Position numbers and translations under genes: made by a program
NCBI GenBank assembly: GCA_007570785.1
Contig: ML662449.1
Location: forward strand, 17,051,601-17,115,600
Origin: Antilocapra americana
Lineage: Eukaryota; Chordata; Mammalia; Artiodactyla; Antilocapridae
Length of the DNA: 64,000 nucleotides
Direction: 5' to 3'
Shown here: positions 35,430 to 47,066 of the stretch, piece after piece
Numbering within the stretch: position 1 is the stretch's first letter
Layout: each line of letters opens with the position of its first letter
Notes under the pieces: model-generated
Database searches by the model: none
The model's input: only the letters and a program-made list of their open reading frames with translations
Told to the model about the DNA's origin: nothing

Positions 35430-37344
35430 TTTTGTTCAGTCTCTAAACGGTATCTGACTCTTTGAGACACCATGGACTGCAACACTCAAGTCTCCTCTGT
35501 TTTCCATTATCTCCCAGAGTTTGCTCAAATTCATGTTCATTCAGTCAGTGATGTTATTTAACCATCTCATCCTCTGCCACCTCCTTCAACGTTTGCCTTC
35601 AATCTTTCCCAGCATCAGAGTCTCTTCTAGTGAGTTGGCTCTTTGCATCAGGTGGCCAAACTGTCAGAGCTTCAGTTTCAGCATTAGTAGTTCTCATGCA
35701 TATTCAGAATTGAGTTGCTTTAGGACTGACTGGTTTGATCACCCTGTAGTCCAAGGGGCTCTCCAGAGTCTTCTCCAGTAACACAGTTTGAGAGCATCAA
35801 TTCTTGGGCACTCAGCCTTCTTTATGGTCCAACTCTCACATCCATAACATGACTACTGGATAAAACATAGTTTTGACTATACGGAGATTTTCAGGAAAGC
35901 GATGTCTTTGCTTTTTAATATGCTGTTTAGATCTGTTATAGATTTATTTCCAAGGGACTTCCCTGATAGCTCAGTTGGTAAATAATCCACCTGAAATCCA
36001 GGAGAAGCCAGCTGGATTCCTGGGTCAGGAAGATCTACTGGAAAAGGGATAGGCTACTCACTCCAGTATCCTTGGACTTCTCTTGTGGCTTAGCAGGTAA
36101 AGAATCCTCCTGCAATGTGGGAGACCTGGATTCACTACCTTGATTGGGAAGATCCCCTCAAGAAGGCTACCCACTCCAGTATTCTGATGTGGAGATTCAG
36201 TAGACTGTTTGGGCCATAGTGAAGCAAAGTTTCAGATGTGACTGAGCAGCTTTCATATTCTTTCTTTCTCCTTCCAAGGGGCAAAAACCTTTTAATTTCT
36301 TGGATGCAGTCACTGTCCATGGTGATTTTGGAGCCCCCCAAAATAAAATTTGTCATTGCTTCCACTTTTTCCACTTCTATTTTGCAATGAAGTGATGGGA
36401 CCAAATGCCATGACCTTATTATTTATAACATGAGTTTCAAGTCAGCTTTTTTACTTTTCTTTTTCACTCTCAACAAGAGGCTCTAGTTCCTCTCAACTTT
36501 CTGCCATTAGAGTGGTATCTTCTGCATATCTGAGGTTGTTGATATTTCTCCCAACAATCTTGGTTCCAATTTGAGATTCACTGAGCCTGGAATTTTGCAT
36601 GATGTACTCTGAATAGAAGTTAAACAAACAGGTGACAGTATGCAACCTTGTTGTATTCATTTCCCAACTTGGAACCAGTCCGTTGTTCCATGTCCAATCC
36701 TGATTGCTGCTTCTTGACCCACATACAGGTTTCTCAAGTGGCAGGTCAGGGGGTCTGGTATCCCCATCTCTTTAATTTTCCACAGTTTGTTGTGATCCAC
36801 ACAGTCAAAGGCTTTAGCATAGTCAATGGAATATATTTTTTTTTTCTGGAATTCTCTTACGTTTTATATGATTCAATGGATATTGGAAATTTGATTTCTG
36901 GTTCCTCTTCCTTTTCTAAATAAAGCTTGTACATATGGAATTTCTCAATTCAAATACTGCTGAAGTCTAGCCTGAAAGATTTTGAGCATAACCTTGCTAG
37001 CATATGAAATGAGCACAACTGGATGGTAATTTGAACATTCTTTGACATTGCCTTTCTTTGAGATTGGAATTAAAATTGACATTTTCCAGTCCTGTGACCA
37101 CTGCTAAGTTTTCCAAATTTGCTGACATATTGAGTCCAGCACCTTAGCAACATCATATTTTATGATTTTAAATAACTCATCTATAATTCTGTCACCTCCC
37201 CTAACTTTGTTCAGAGTAATGCTTCTTAAGGCCCATTTGACTTCACACCCCAGGATGTCCAGCTCTAAGTGAATGACCACACCATCGTGATAATCTGGGT
37301 CATTAAATCATCTTTTGTTTGCTTCTGTGTACTGTTGTCACCTC
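35430..37344 (-). mobile_element. BovB LINE split by a dimeric SINE
   Basis: Antisense BovB from its 3' end (35430, 'ctgactctttgagacacc') through the C-terminal and RT regions (antisense of YADD near 36515-36530) to a truncation near 37344. A Bov-tA dimer at 35957-36271 interrupts it, with a 9-bp target duplication. Excluding the SINE, about 1.6 kb of BovB remains, strongly mutated and without long frames. Confidence 0.92.
35957..36271 (+). mobile_element. Dimeric Bov-tA SINE inside BovB, 9-bp TSD
   Basis: Two tRNA-like heads ('gatagctcagttggtaaata' near 35967; 'gtggcttagcaggtaaagaa' near 36085) and a Bov-A tail ('gtttcagatgtgactgagca'). Flanked by 'ttccaaggg' at 35948-35956 and 36272-36280. 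The flanking BovB reads through once one copy is removed. Confidence 0.95.
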
Positions 37345-37347
37345 TCC

Positions 37348-37402
37348 TGGAGTAGGATGTGGCAAGCCCCTCCAGTATTTTTGCCTAGAGAATCCCAAGG
37401 AG
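37348..37402 (+). mobile_element. Bov-tA body fragment
   Basis: 'gcaagcccctccagtatttt' followed by 'gcctagagaatcccaaggag' matches the middle of Bov-tA without head or tail. It directly abuts the truncated end of the BovB. Confidence 0.65.
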
Positions 37403-37667
37403 GTTTTCAGCATATATCTTAGCATGCTATTTCTCACCTCAATTCAATATTTCTTCTAATAAGAAAAACAAAAGAACTTAATAAAAGAAGAATTAAAAAG
37501 AACTTAATAGAAGTAATAACAATAGGAATATTAAAAATAGAAAGGACAAATAAAGGACATGTTATTCATGAGAATTTAGTTTGTGATGGGTAGACATTAA
37601 TTGTATTATGCCTGAGAGTATTTTCAGGTTCTAAAATAAAATTTGCAATACTGACCTTTGATTTTTT
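37403..37667. other. Spacer before the L1 insertion
   Basis: AT-rich DNA that supplies the L1 target site at its right edge ('tttttt|aaaac'). No gene. Confidence 0.6.
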
Positions 37668-37776
37668 AAAACATCTCAACCTTAAAAATTCCAACATATG
37701 GAGGCTCAACAACACACTGCTGAATAACCAACAAATCACAGAAGAAATCAAAAAAGAAATCAAAATATCCATAGAA

Positions 37777-39117
37777 ATGAATGAAAACGAAAACACAACA
37801 ACCCAAAACCTATGGGACACTGTAAAAGCAGTGCTAAGGGGAAAGTTCATAGCAATACAAGCTCACCTCAAGAAACAAGAAAAAAATCAAATAAATAACC
37901 TAACTTTACATCTCAAGCAACTAGAAAAGGAAGAAATGCAGAAGCCCAGGGGTAGTAGAAGGAAAGAAATCTTAAAGATCAGGGCAGAAATAAATGCAAA
38001 AGAAACAAAAGAGACCATAGCAAAAATCAACCAAGCCAAAAGCTGGTTCTTTGAGAAGATAAATAAAATTGACAAACCATTACCCAGACTCATCAAGATA
38101 CAAAGGGAGAAGAACCAAATCAACAGAATTAGAAATGAAAACGGAGAGATCACAACAGAAAACACAGAAATACAAAGGATCATAAGAGACTATTATCAGC
38201 AACTATATGCAAATAAACTGGACAACCTAGATGAAATGGACAAATTCCTAGAAAAGTACAACTTTCCAAGACTAAACCAGGAAGAGATAGATAATATTAA
38301 TAGACCCATCACAAGCACAGAAATTGAAACCGTAATCAGAAATCTTCCAAAAAACAAAAGCCCAGGACCAGATGGCTTCACAGCTGAATTCTACCAAAAA
38401 TTTAGAGAAGAGCTAACACCTATTCTACTCAAACTCTTCCAGAAAATTGCAGAAGAAGGTAAACTTCCAAACTCATTCTATGAGGCCACCATCACCCTAA
38501 TTCCAAAACCCGACAAAGATGCCACAAAAAAAGAAAACTACAGGCCAATATCACTGATGAACTTAGATGCAAAAATCCTCAACAAAATTCTAGCAAATAG
38601 AATCCAACAACACATTAAAAAGATCATACATCATGATCAAGTAGGCTTTATCCCAGGGATGCAAGGATTCTTCAATATTTGCAAATCAATCAATGTAATA
38701 CACCACATTAACAAATTGAAAAATAAAAATCACATGATTATCTCAATAGATGCAGAGAAAGCCTTTGACAAAATTCAACATCTATTTATGATAAAAACCC
38801 TCCAAAAAGCAGGAATAGAAGGAACATACCTCAACATAATAAAAGCTGCATATGACAAACCCACAGCAAACATTATCCTCAATGGTGAAAAATTGAAAGC
38901 ATTTCCCCTGAAGTCAGGAACAAGACAAGGGTGCCCACTCTCACCACTACTGATCAACATAGTTTTGGATGTCTTGGCCACAGCAATCGGAGCTGATAAA
39001 GAAATAAAAGGGATCCACATTGGAAAAGAAGTAAAACTCTCTCTGTTTGCAGATGACATGATCCTCTGCATAGAAAACCCTAGACTCTACCAGAAAATTA
39101 CTAGAGCTAATCAGTGA
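37777..39117 (+). pseudogene. L1 ORF2 reverse transcriptase fragment (446 codons)
   Basis: The longest open frame in the window. It covers the Z region and most of the RT domain of L1 ORF2p. Visible motifs in order: [15 protein letters not shown] (about residue 194), [10 protein letters not shown] (about 255), the first catalytic aspartate region [13 protein letters not shown] (about 322), [13 protein letters not shown] (about 382) and the catalytic FADD box (about 423; FADD is normal for L1). Shortly after, at about 39079-39083, two bases appear missing relative to consensus, which shifts the frame and gives a stop at 39115-39117. The ATG at 37777 is internal; homologous sequence extends upstream to 37684. 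Confidence 0.95.
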
Positions 39118-39283
39118 ATATAGTAAAGTTTCAGGATACAAAATCAACACACAGAAATCCCTGGCATTCCTATACACTAACAATGAGAAAAAAGAAAGAG
39201 AAATTAAGAAATCAATTCCATTCACCATCGAAACAAAAAGAATAAAATACTTAGGAGTATTTCTACCTAAAGAAACAAAAGAC

Positions 39284-39601
39284 TTGTATATAGAAAATTA
39301 TAAAACACTGATGAAAGAAATCAAAGAGGACACAAATAGGTGGAGAAATATACCGTGTTTTTGTATTGGAAGAATCAATATAGTGAAAATGAGTATACTA
39401 CCCAGAGCAATCTATAGATTCAATGCAATTCCTATCAAGCTACCAAAGGTCTTTTTCAGAGAATTAGAACAAATAATTTCACAATTTGTATGGAAATACA
39501 AAAAACCTAGTATAGCCAAAGCAATCTTGAGAAAGAAGAATAGAACTGGAGGAATCAACCTACCTGACTTTAGGCTATACTACAAATCCACAGTCATTTA
39601 G
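39284..39601 (+). pseudogene. L1 ORF2 fragment after the RT core
   Basis: Frame continuing L1 ORF2 after the frameshift: [20 protein letters not shown], then [13 protein letters not shown] and [17 protein letters not shown], typical of the region after RT. It ends at a stop created by a substitution in the 'acagtcatttag' stretch at 39592-39601. Confidence 0.9.
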
Positions 39602-40189
39602 ACAGTATGGTACTGGCACAAAGACAGAAATATAGATCAATGGAACAAAATAGAAAGCCCAGCAATAAATCCACACATCTATGGACACCTTATTTTTGAC
39701 AAAGGAGGCAAGAATATACAATGGAGAAAAGACAACCTCTTTAGTAAGTGGTGCTGGGAAAACTGGACAGCCACTTGTAAAAGAATGAAACTAGAACACT
39801 TTCTAACACCATACACAAAGATAAACTCAAAATGGATCAAAGACCAGAAACTATAAAACTCCTAGAGGATAACATTGGGAAAACACTCTCTGACATAAAC
39901 CAAAGCGGGATCCCACATGACCCACCTCCCAGAATATTGGAAATAAAAGCATGAATAAACAAATGGGACCTAATTAAAATTAAAAGCTTCTGCACAACAA
40001 AGGAAACTATAAGCAAGGTGAAAAGGCAGCCTTCAGAATGGGAGAAAATAATAGCCAATGAAGCAACGGACAAACAATTAATCTCAAAAATACAAGCAAC
40101 TCCTGTAGCTCCATTCTAGTAAAATAAACGACCCAATCAAAAAGTGGTCCAAAGAACTAAACAGACATTTCTCCAAAGAAGACATAAAA

Positions 40190-40642
40190 ATGGCTAACAA
40201 ACACATGAAAAGATGCTCAACATCACTCATTATCAGAGAAATGCAAATCAAAACCACAATGAGGTACCACTTTACACCAGTCAGAATGGCTGCCATCCAA
40301 AAGTCTACAAGCAATAAATGCTGGAGAGGATGTGGAGAAAAGGGAACACTCTTACACTGTTGGTGGGAATACAAACTAGTACAGCCACTATGGAGAACAG
40401 TGTGGAGATTCCTTAAAAAACTGAACATAGAACTGCCATATGACCCAGCAATCCCACTGCTGGGCATACACACCGAGGAAACCAGAACTGAAAGAGACAC
40501 ATGTACCCCAGTGTTCATCGCCTCATTGTTTACAATAGCCAGGACATGGAAACAACCTAGATGCCCATCAACTGACGAATGGATAAGAAAGCTGTGGTAT
40601 ATATACACAATGGAATATTACTCAGCATTTAAAAAAAATTAA
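40190..40642 (+). pseudogene. L1 ORF2 C-terminal cysteine-rich region (150 codons)
   Basis: In-frame remnant of the ORF2p C-terminus: [11 protein letters not shown], a cysteine/histidine-rich segment [16 protein letters not shown] (about residues 43-58; C-x3-C-x7-H-x-C spacing), then [10 protein letters not shown] and a C-terminal [10 protein letters not shown], ending at the expected natural stop. The upstream ORF2 part is separated by stops (e.g. TGA near 39953), so it cannot be translated as one protein. Confidence 0.92.
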
Positions 40643-41107
40643 TTTGAATCAGTTCTACTCAGGTGAATGGAACTGGAGCCTATCTATTATCCAGAGTGAA
40701 GTAAGCCAGAAGGAAAAACAACAATACAGTATACTTACGCATATATATGGAATTTAGAAAGATGGCAACAAGAACCCTGCATGCGAGATGGCAAAAGAAA
40801 CACAGATGTATAGAACAGTCTCGTGGACTCTGTGGAAGAGGGCAAGGGTGGGATGATATGGGAGAATGGCATTGAAACATGTTAATTATCATATGTGAAA
40901 TCAATTGCCAGCCCAGGGTTGATGCTAGGGGCTGGGGCACCAGGATGACCCAGGGGGAGGAAATTGGGAGGGAGGTGGGAGGGGGGTTCTGGAGGGGGAA
41001 CATATGTATACCCATGGTGAATTCATGTCAATGTATGGCAAAGCCAACACAGTAAAGAAAATTTAAAAAATAAAATAAATAAATAAAACATTTCAACCTT
41101 CACAGTT

Positions 41108-41110
<3 letters not shown>

Positions 41111-41140
<30 letters not shown>
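41111..41140. repeat. (AT)15 microsatellite
   Basis: Fifteen uninterrupted AT units, 10 bp downstream of the L1 target duplication. Confidence 0.93.
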
Positions 41141-41146
<6 letters not shown>

Positions 41147-41404
41147 GCAAGACTCATTCTGTTGCACGTGTTCAAGCTTACATTTTTATAGGAACATTCA
41201 TTTTTTGCATTGTAAGCAAGAAAATAATTCAGAGAAGAAATTAAAAATTCTATATTTTGTTGGTATCTTATTTATTGCATCTGACTTTAAGAACAGAGTT
41301 TATATAAAACCAAAGACATATGTTTCCTGTAATTACAGTAAAATCATATTGATTATCTCAAACAATCTCTAAATATTAGTGCCTATAGATGATAGAAAGT
41401 GAAA

Positions 41405-41452
41405 ATATATTGTAAGCAGATTCTTTACCAACTGAGCTTTCAGGGAAGCCCA
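41405..41452 (-). mobile_element. Bov-tA head fragment
   Basis: 'gcagattctttaccaactga' and 'tttcagggaagccca' match only the antisense tRNA-like head of Bov-tA. Confidence 0.65.
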
Positions 41453-42477
41453 TTGATTATGTCTATCTAGATCATTATGTGTACCTAATGCAGATTTCAT
41501 TCCAATAGGGACTCCTTGACTGTTTAAACTATTATAACTATTATGAAATGGTTTAACCAAAACTGCATTATGGATTTATATCATAAATGAAAAAGTTATA
41601 TAAAAGTGGTTAAATAATAACTTAGACTGCAACTCTAATTTTAATAAATGCATATGAGAAGTTAAAAATACTAAAAAATATTTTTATATTGTGTAGTTAG
41701 CATCCTTCTTTATTCTAGTTTAAAGTGAAAGTATCAAGCAAGCAATGATTATGTATTAAAATATGGCCATTGTATGTATCTTTATATCTTTCTTTTCTTA
41801 CTTGGGAGAGTAAATTTGACTGTATAGGGGTTCTTTACCAATTATATCATAAGATTTTCATGAAGATTTGAACTTATAGAAGAGAAGGAATAAATTTTAC
41901 CAAAGAAATTGTGAAACTTTAGCAAAATACTGAACTAACAAATTGTATATGAATTCAAATTACCATAGATAAAAATATTTACAATCCAAGAGTTAATCAA
42001 TAAAATCTATGAAGAAGACAAAATAAACACCTGATTAAAGCATTCAGTTGGTCATAAAACAATTCCAAAACAGATTTTCACATAGCCAACAAAGTTTTGA
42101 CCACAAGTATTTGATATCTTTAATAACCAACAATATTTAGCTAACATTATTATTTGCTTATCAGATTTGTAAAGTTGTAAAAAAGTGTCTTTTCCCTATT
42201 ATATATCATTGCCTTCATTGTCATAGACTAATTGACCATAGTGTGTGAATTTATTCCTGAGATGTCTACTTTATTTCATTGGCCTATGTGTTTTTGTGCC
42301 AATATCATGCTGTTTTGATTATCATAGCTTTGTATTACAGACTGAAGTCAAGCAGCATGATATTTGCTCTATCTCTTACTTGGCTTTTTCTTCAGCTTTG
42401 TTCTTCTTCAACACTGTTTGGCTATTCCAGATCTATTTTGGTTCACAAATGTTAGTATCATTTGTCCCTTTCCTCAT

Positions 42478-42555
42478 TGTTGTTCAGTCACTAAATTGTG
42501 TCTAGTTTTTTGCAACCCCATGCACTGCAGTGTGCCAAGTTTTCCTCTTTTTCTC
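42478..42555 (-). mobile_element. BovB/Bov-A tail fragment
   Basis: 'tgttgttcagtcactaaatt' followed by 'gcaaccccatgcactgcagt' is the antisense 3' end shared by BovB and Bov-A, under 80 bp long. Confidence 0.75.
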
Positions 42556-42576
42556 CTTAGTTAAATTTATTTCTGG

Positions 42577-42863
42577 GGCTTCCCTGATAGCTCTTTGTTG
42601 GTAAAGAATCCACCTGTAGTGCAGGATACCCTGATTGGATTCCCGGGACAGGAAGATCTACTGGAGAAGAGATAGGCTACCCACTCCAGTATCCTGGGGC
42701 TTCTCTGATAGTTTGGTTGGTAAAGAATCCACCTGCAATACAGGAGACCCCGGGTGGATTCCTGAGTTGAGAAGATTCCCTGAAGAAGGGAAAGGCATTC
42801 TGGAATGGAGAAGTTGCAAAAAGTCATACAAGAGTGAGTAACTTTCACTTTCACTTCACTTTC
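42577..42863 (+). mobile_element. Dimeric Bov-tA SINE with 14-bp TSD inside L1
   Basis: Two tRNA-like heads ('gatagctctttgttggtaaa'; 'gatagtttggttggtaaaga') and a tail ending 'aactttcactttcacttcac'. Flanked by 'aaatttatttctgg' (42563-42576) and 'aaatttatttctag' (42864-42877), 13 of 14 identical. Both flanks continue in antisense L1. Confidence 0.94.
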
Positions 42864-44249
42864 AAATTTATTTCTAGGCATATTATGATTCAGTTGCATA
42901 TGGAGTTATTTTCTTGGTTTTTCTGATAGTTTATTATTACTGAATGGAAATGCAATAAATTTCTGTATATTACTGGTTTATCCTATAACTTCACTGAATT
43001 CATTTACTATTTCAAACAATTTTTCATAAAGGTTTCAAGGTTTTCAGTATAGAACAGTTGCAAATTTTGACAATAGTTATCTGTGAATAGTGACAGTTTT
43101 AATTATTCTCTTCCAATTGAGATACTTTTTTTTCCTTGTCTGATTGTTGTGGATGAGACTTCCAATACTATTGCAAAGAATTTGCAAGAGTAGGCATTCC
43201 AGTCTTGTTCCTCCTTTTAGAGGAAAATCTTTCAGCTTTATTTCACTGAGTAAGATAGCAGTTGGATTTGTCTTTAAGAACTTTTATTATGTTGAGGTAT
43301 GCTTCTTATGTAACAACTTTATTGAGAATTTTCACCATAGATGGATATTGAATTTTGACAAATGCTTTTTCTGTATCTAATGAGATCATTGTGTGACTTT
43401 TACCTTATTTGTTAGTGTGATATATCACTTTGACTGATCAGCAAATATTAAACCATTCTTATATTCCTAGAGTAAGCCCAACTTTATCAAGTTGTATTCT
43501 TTTAATGTACTGTTGAATTTGCTTTGCTAGTGTTGTGCTGAGAATTTTTGCACCTATGTTTACTAGTGATAATAGCTAATCTTTACCAGGTTTTCTTATC
43601 AGGCTAATACTGGCCTTGTAGAAAGAGCTTGGCAGCATTGTTTCCAGTACAACTTTTTGGACTAGTTTGAGAAGATTAGTATTACTCTTCTTTGAATGTT
43701 TGGTAGAATTCCCCTGAGAATCTCTCTAATCCTGGACTTCAGTTGTTTGGGAGTTTTTTTGATAACTTCTTCCATTTCATTACTAGCAGTATATTGGTTC
43801 AGTTTTTCTATTTCTTCTTGATTTGATCTTGGAAGATTACTTGTTTCTTGGAACTTAAACATTTTGTCTATATTGTCCAACTTGTTGATGTATAACTTTT
43901 AGCAGTATTGTCTTATATTTTTCGTATCAGTTGTAATTTCTTTTTCATGTGTAATTGCCTTTATTTGTTTCCTCTCTTTATTTCTTGATGAATTTGATAA
44001 ACAGCTTATCAATTTTGTTTATCTTTTTAAAAAAACTTCTCTTTGATAGTTTTGTCTATTGTTTCTATCTCTACTTCATTTATTTCTACTCTGATAATTA
44101 TTGTTTATTCTTTCTGCTAATTTTTTAATTTGTCTTTATTTTTTTCATTTTCTTTAGGTGGAAAGCTGAATACTTTATTTGAGAAATAAGTGGTATTGGG
44201 ATAGCTACAAATAAAGAATGAAACTAGAACAGTTTTTTATACCCCAGAA

Positions 44250-44455
44250 AGAAAGGAAGTTAAGTTGCTCAGTTGTGTCTGACTCTTTGCACCTCCATGG
44301 ACTGTAGTCAACCAGGCTCCTCCATCCATGGGATTTTCCAGGCAAGAATACTGGAATGCCATTTCCTTCTCCAAGAGATATTCCTGACCCAGGAATTGAA
44401 CCCTGGTCTCTCACACTGTAGGCAGACGCTTTTCTGTCTGAGTCACCAGGGAAGT
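44250..44455 (-). mobile_element. Bov-tA SINE inside L1 sense segment
   Basis: Antisense monomer: 'ttgctcagttgtgtctgact', 'gccatttccttctccaagag', 'ttctgtctgagtcaccaggg'. L1 ORF2 sense sequence lies on both sides (to 'agttttttataccccag' and from 'atcatataccatat'). Confidence 0.92.
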
Positions 44456-45772
44456 AATATCATATACCATATATTAGTACAGACACAAACTCAAGATGGG
44501 TAAAAGACTTAAATGTAACACCTGAGACATAAAAATTCTAGTGGAAAACATATTTTTCTGACAAGTTTCCTAAAGCAAAAGTGAAAATAAACCATGAAAT
44601 CTAATCAACCTGAGATGCTTTTTGCAGAGTGAAGAAAACAAAATGAAAAGGTAATTTACTAAATGAGAGGGTATATTGTAAACAATATGTCTCATAAAGG
44701 GTTAATATCCAAAATATAAAGAATTTATGCATTCAATATATTAAAAAAAAAAACAAGTAACTCAATTAAAAATGAACTTTTCTTTTCCAGAAAAGGCATA
44801 AAGATGGCTACCTGTCACACAAAAAGATGTTTGGCATAAAAAATCATTAGGGAAATGTAAATCAAAGCCACAATGAGATAGCACCTCAAACAAGTCAAAA
44901 TGGTCATAACCAAAAAGAACGGAAATAACAAATGTTGCTGAGGATGTAATGAAAAGGAATTTTAGTATGTAGTGATTGGGAATTTAAATTTACGCTGGTG
45001 CTTTGGAAAACAGTATGGCATTTACCCATAAAACTGAAAGAGAATAAGCATATGATACAAGAATTCCATTCCTGGGTATTTATCTGAAGAAAATGAAAAT
45101 ACTAATTTAAGAAGATATACACATCCCAAAGTTCATAGCAGGATTATTCACAGTAGTCAAGATATTGAAGCAAGCTAAATGTTCATCAATAAATAAATGA
45201 ATGAAGAAGATTTGATATATGTATGCAATGGAATATTACTCAGCAATAAAACAATGAAGAATGAAATATTGCATTTGGAAAAACATAAGTGAACCTGGAG
45301 GATGTTACACTTAGTGAAATAAGTCAGATATAGAAAGGCAAACACTTCGTGTCTTCAATTGTATGTGGAATCTAAAACCAAATACAATATAGCAAATATA
45401 TATAAATGTCACAAGGACTATATAATGCTCAACACAACAAATATAATCAATGTTTTAAAATAACTTTGTATGACATGTAATTTATAAAAATATTGAATCA
45501 CTGTATTTTAGACTTGAAAAGGATATAGCATTGTAAGTCAACTGTATTTCAACAAATAAAAATAAATTAACAATTAAAGTAAATCTAAAGGAAGATTTAA
45601 AGTATACTATCATATTCTCTTAGTACCTCAGCACACAACAGATTGGATCAGAAATTTATATAAACTTTCTGGAGAGCATTTTTAAAGTGCACAAAACATG
45701 TTAAAATTAATGTTTGTCATAGTGTTACATATAAATAAGAAAATGCCACATAAACTTGAACAGTATATTAAA

Positions 45773-47066
45773 TGATTGTTCAAACTACTGCACAGTTGTA
45801 CTCATCTCACATGCTAGCAAACTAATGTTGAAAATTCTCCAAGATAGGTTTCAATAGTACGTGAACAAAGAACTTCCATTGTTCAAACTGGATTTAAAAA
45901 GACAAGGAGATTGTCAAATTGCCGACATCCTTTGGATTATAGAAAAAGCAAGAGAATTCCAGAGAAATATCTACATCTGCTTCATTGACTATGTGCGAGC
46001 CTTTGACTGTGTGGATCACAACAAACTGTGGAAAATACTTCAAGAGATGGGAATACCAGACCACTTTACTTGCCTCCTGAGAAATCCGTATGCAGGTCAA
46101 AAAGAAACAGTTAGAACTGGACATGGAATAACAGACTGGTTCAAAATTGTGAAAAGAATGTGTCAATGACATATATTGTCACCCTGCTTATTTAACTTCT
46201 ATGAAGAATGAATCATGTGAAATGCTGGGCTGAATGGAGCATAAGCTGAAATAAAGATTGCTAGGAGAAATTTCCATAACCTCAGCTATTCAGGTGACAC
46301 CACCCTTATGGCATAAATTGAAGAGGAAATGAAGAATCTGTTGGTGAAAGTGAAAGAGGAGAGTGAAAATGTTGGCTTAAAACTCAACATTAAAAAAACT
46401 AAGAATATGGCATCCAGTCCCATCAATTCGTAGCAAGTAGATGGGGAAACAATGGAAACAGTGACAGACTTTATTTTGGGGGGGTCCAAAATTACTGTAG
46501 ATGGTGACTGCAGCCATGAAATTAAAAGATGCTTACTCCTTGGAAGAAAAGCTATGACAAACCTCGATAGTATATTAAAAAGCAGAGACATTACTTTGCC
46601 AACAAAGGTTCATATAGTCAAAGCTAAGATTTTTCCAGTAATCATGTATGGATGTGAGTTGGACCATAAAGAATGGTGAGCAGCAAAGAATTGATGCTTT
46701 TGAACTGCGGTGTTGGAGAAGACTCTTGAGAGTCCCTTGGACTGCAAGGAGATCCAGCCAGTCAGTCTTAAAGGAAATCAATCCTGAATATTCAATGGAA
46801 GGAGTGATACTGAAGCTGAAACTCCAATACTTTGGCCACCTGATGTGAAGAACTGATTCACTGGAAAAGACCCTGATGCTGGGAAAGACTGAAAGTAAGA
46901 GGGAAAAGGGTCAACAGAGGATGAGATGGTTGGATGGCATCACTGACTTGATGGACATGAGCTTGAGCAAGCTCTGGGAGTTGACAATGGACAGGGAAGA
47001 CTGACGTGCTGCAGTCCACAGGGTCACAAAGAGTCGGACATGACTGAGCCACTGAACTGAACTGAA
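45773..47066 (+). mobile_element. BovB LINE, 5'-truncated (about 1.3 kb)
   Basis: Sense BovB from early RT ('ctcatctcacatgctagcaa') to the ACTGA tail ('ccactgaactgaactgaaca', about 47066). Frames: 45861-46169 (RT; FIDYVRAFDCVDHNK retained), 46452-46679 and 46648-46848 (C-terminal part in shifted phases). The RT YADD box is destroyed; that stretch reads 'ctcagctattcaggtgacac' at 46281-46300. Confidence 0.94.

Larger units (their letters stand above)
37684..41084 (+). mobile_element. Ruminant L1, 5'-truncated 3.4 kb, 16-bp TSD
   Basis: Sense L1 beginning at the end of the ORF2 endonuclease region ('ccaacatatggaggctcaac'), continuing through RT and the cysteine-rich C-terminus, 3' UTR (G-rich stretch 40950-41000) and an A-rich tail at 41060-41084. 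Target duplication: 'aaaacatctcaacctt' at 37668-37683 and 'aaaacatttcaacctt' at 41085-41100, 15 of 16 identical. The pre-integration site reads T-tract then AAAA, the preferred L1 endonuclease target. ORF1, the 5' UTR and most of the endonuclease are absent, so the copy was dead on arrival. Low internal damage suggests a fairly recent insertion. Confidence 0.97.
41101..42176. other. AT-rich interval with microsatellite and SINE scrap
   Basis: It starts with an (AT)15 tract (41111-41140). A 45-bp antisense Bov-tA head ('ttctttaccaactgagcttt', 41405-41452) is the only recognisable repeat. No gene. Confidence 0.6.
42177..45575 (+). mobile_element. Older L1 with large inverted 5' segment, carrying SINEs
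   Basis: 42177-44165 is antisense L1 ORF2 (for example 'tcttgttcctccttttagag'); 44170-45575 is sense L1 ORF2 end and 3' UTR ('aatgaaactagaac', 'aaatgtaaatcaaagccaca', tail 'aacaaataaaaataaatt'). The outer left edge of the inverted part (antisense of 'ggtcaattagtctatgacaa' and 'gggaaaagacac', 42177-42235) lies immediately before the point where the sense part begins ('gagaaataagtggtattggg'). The two pieces are therefore nearly contiguous in L1 coordinates, as in twin priming. High divergence indicates an old insertion. Three SINE pieces (42478, 42577, 44250) interrupt it. Confidence 0.82.

Noticed and set aside
37887..39228. Several minus-strand frames of 61-98 codons under the L1 ORF2 fragment
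   Set aside because: Shadow frames antisense to a real retrotransposon coding sequence.
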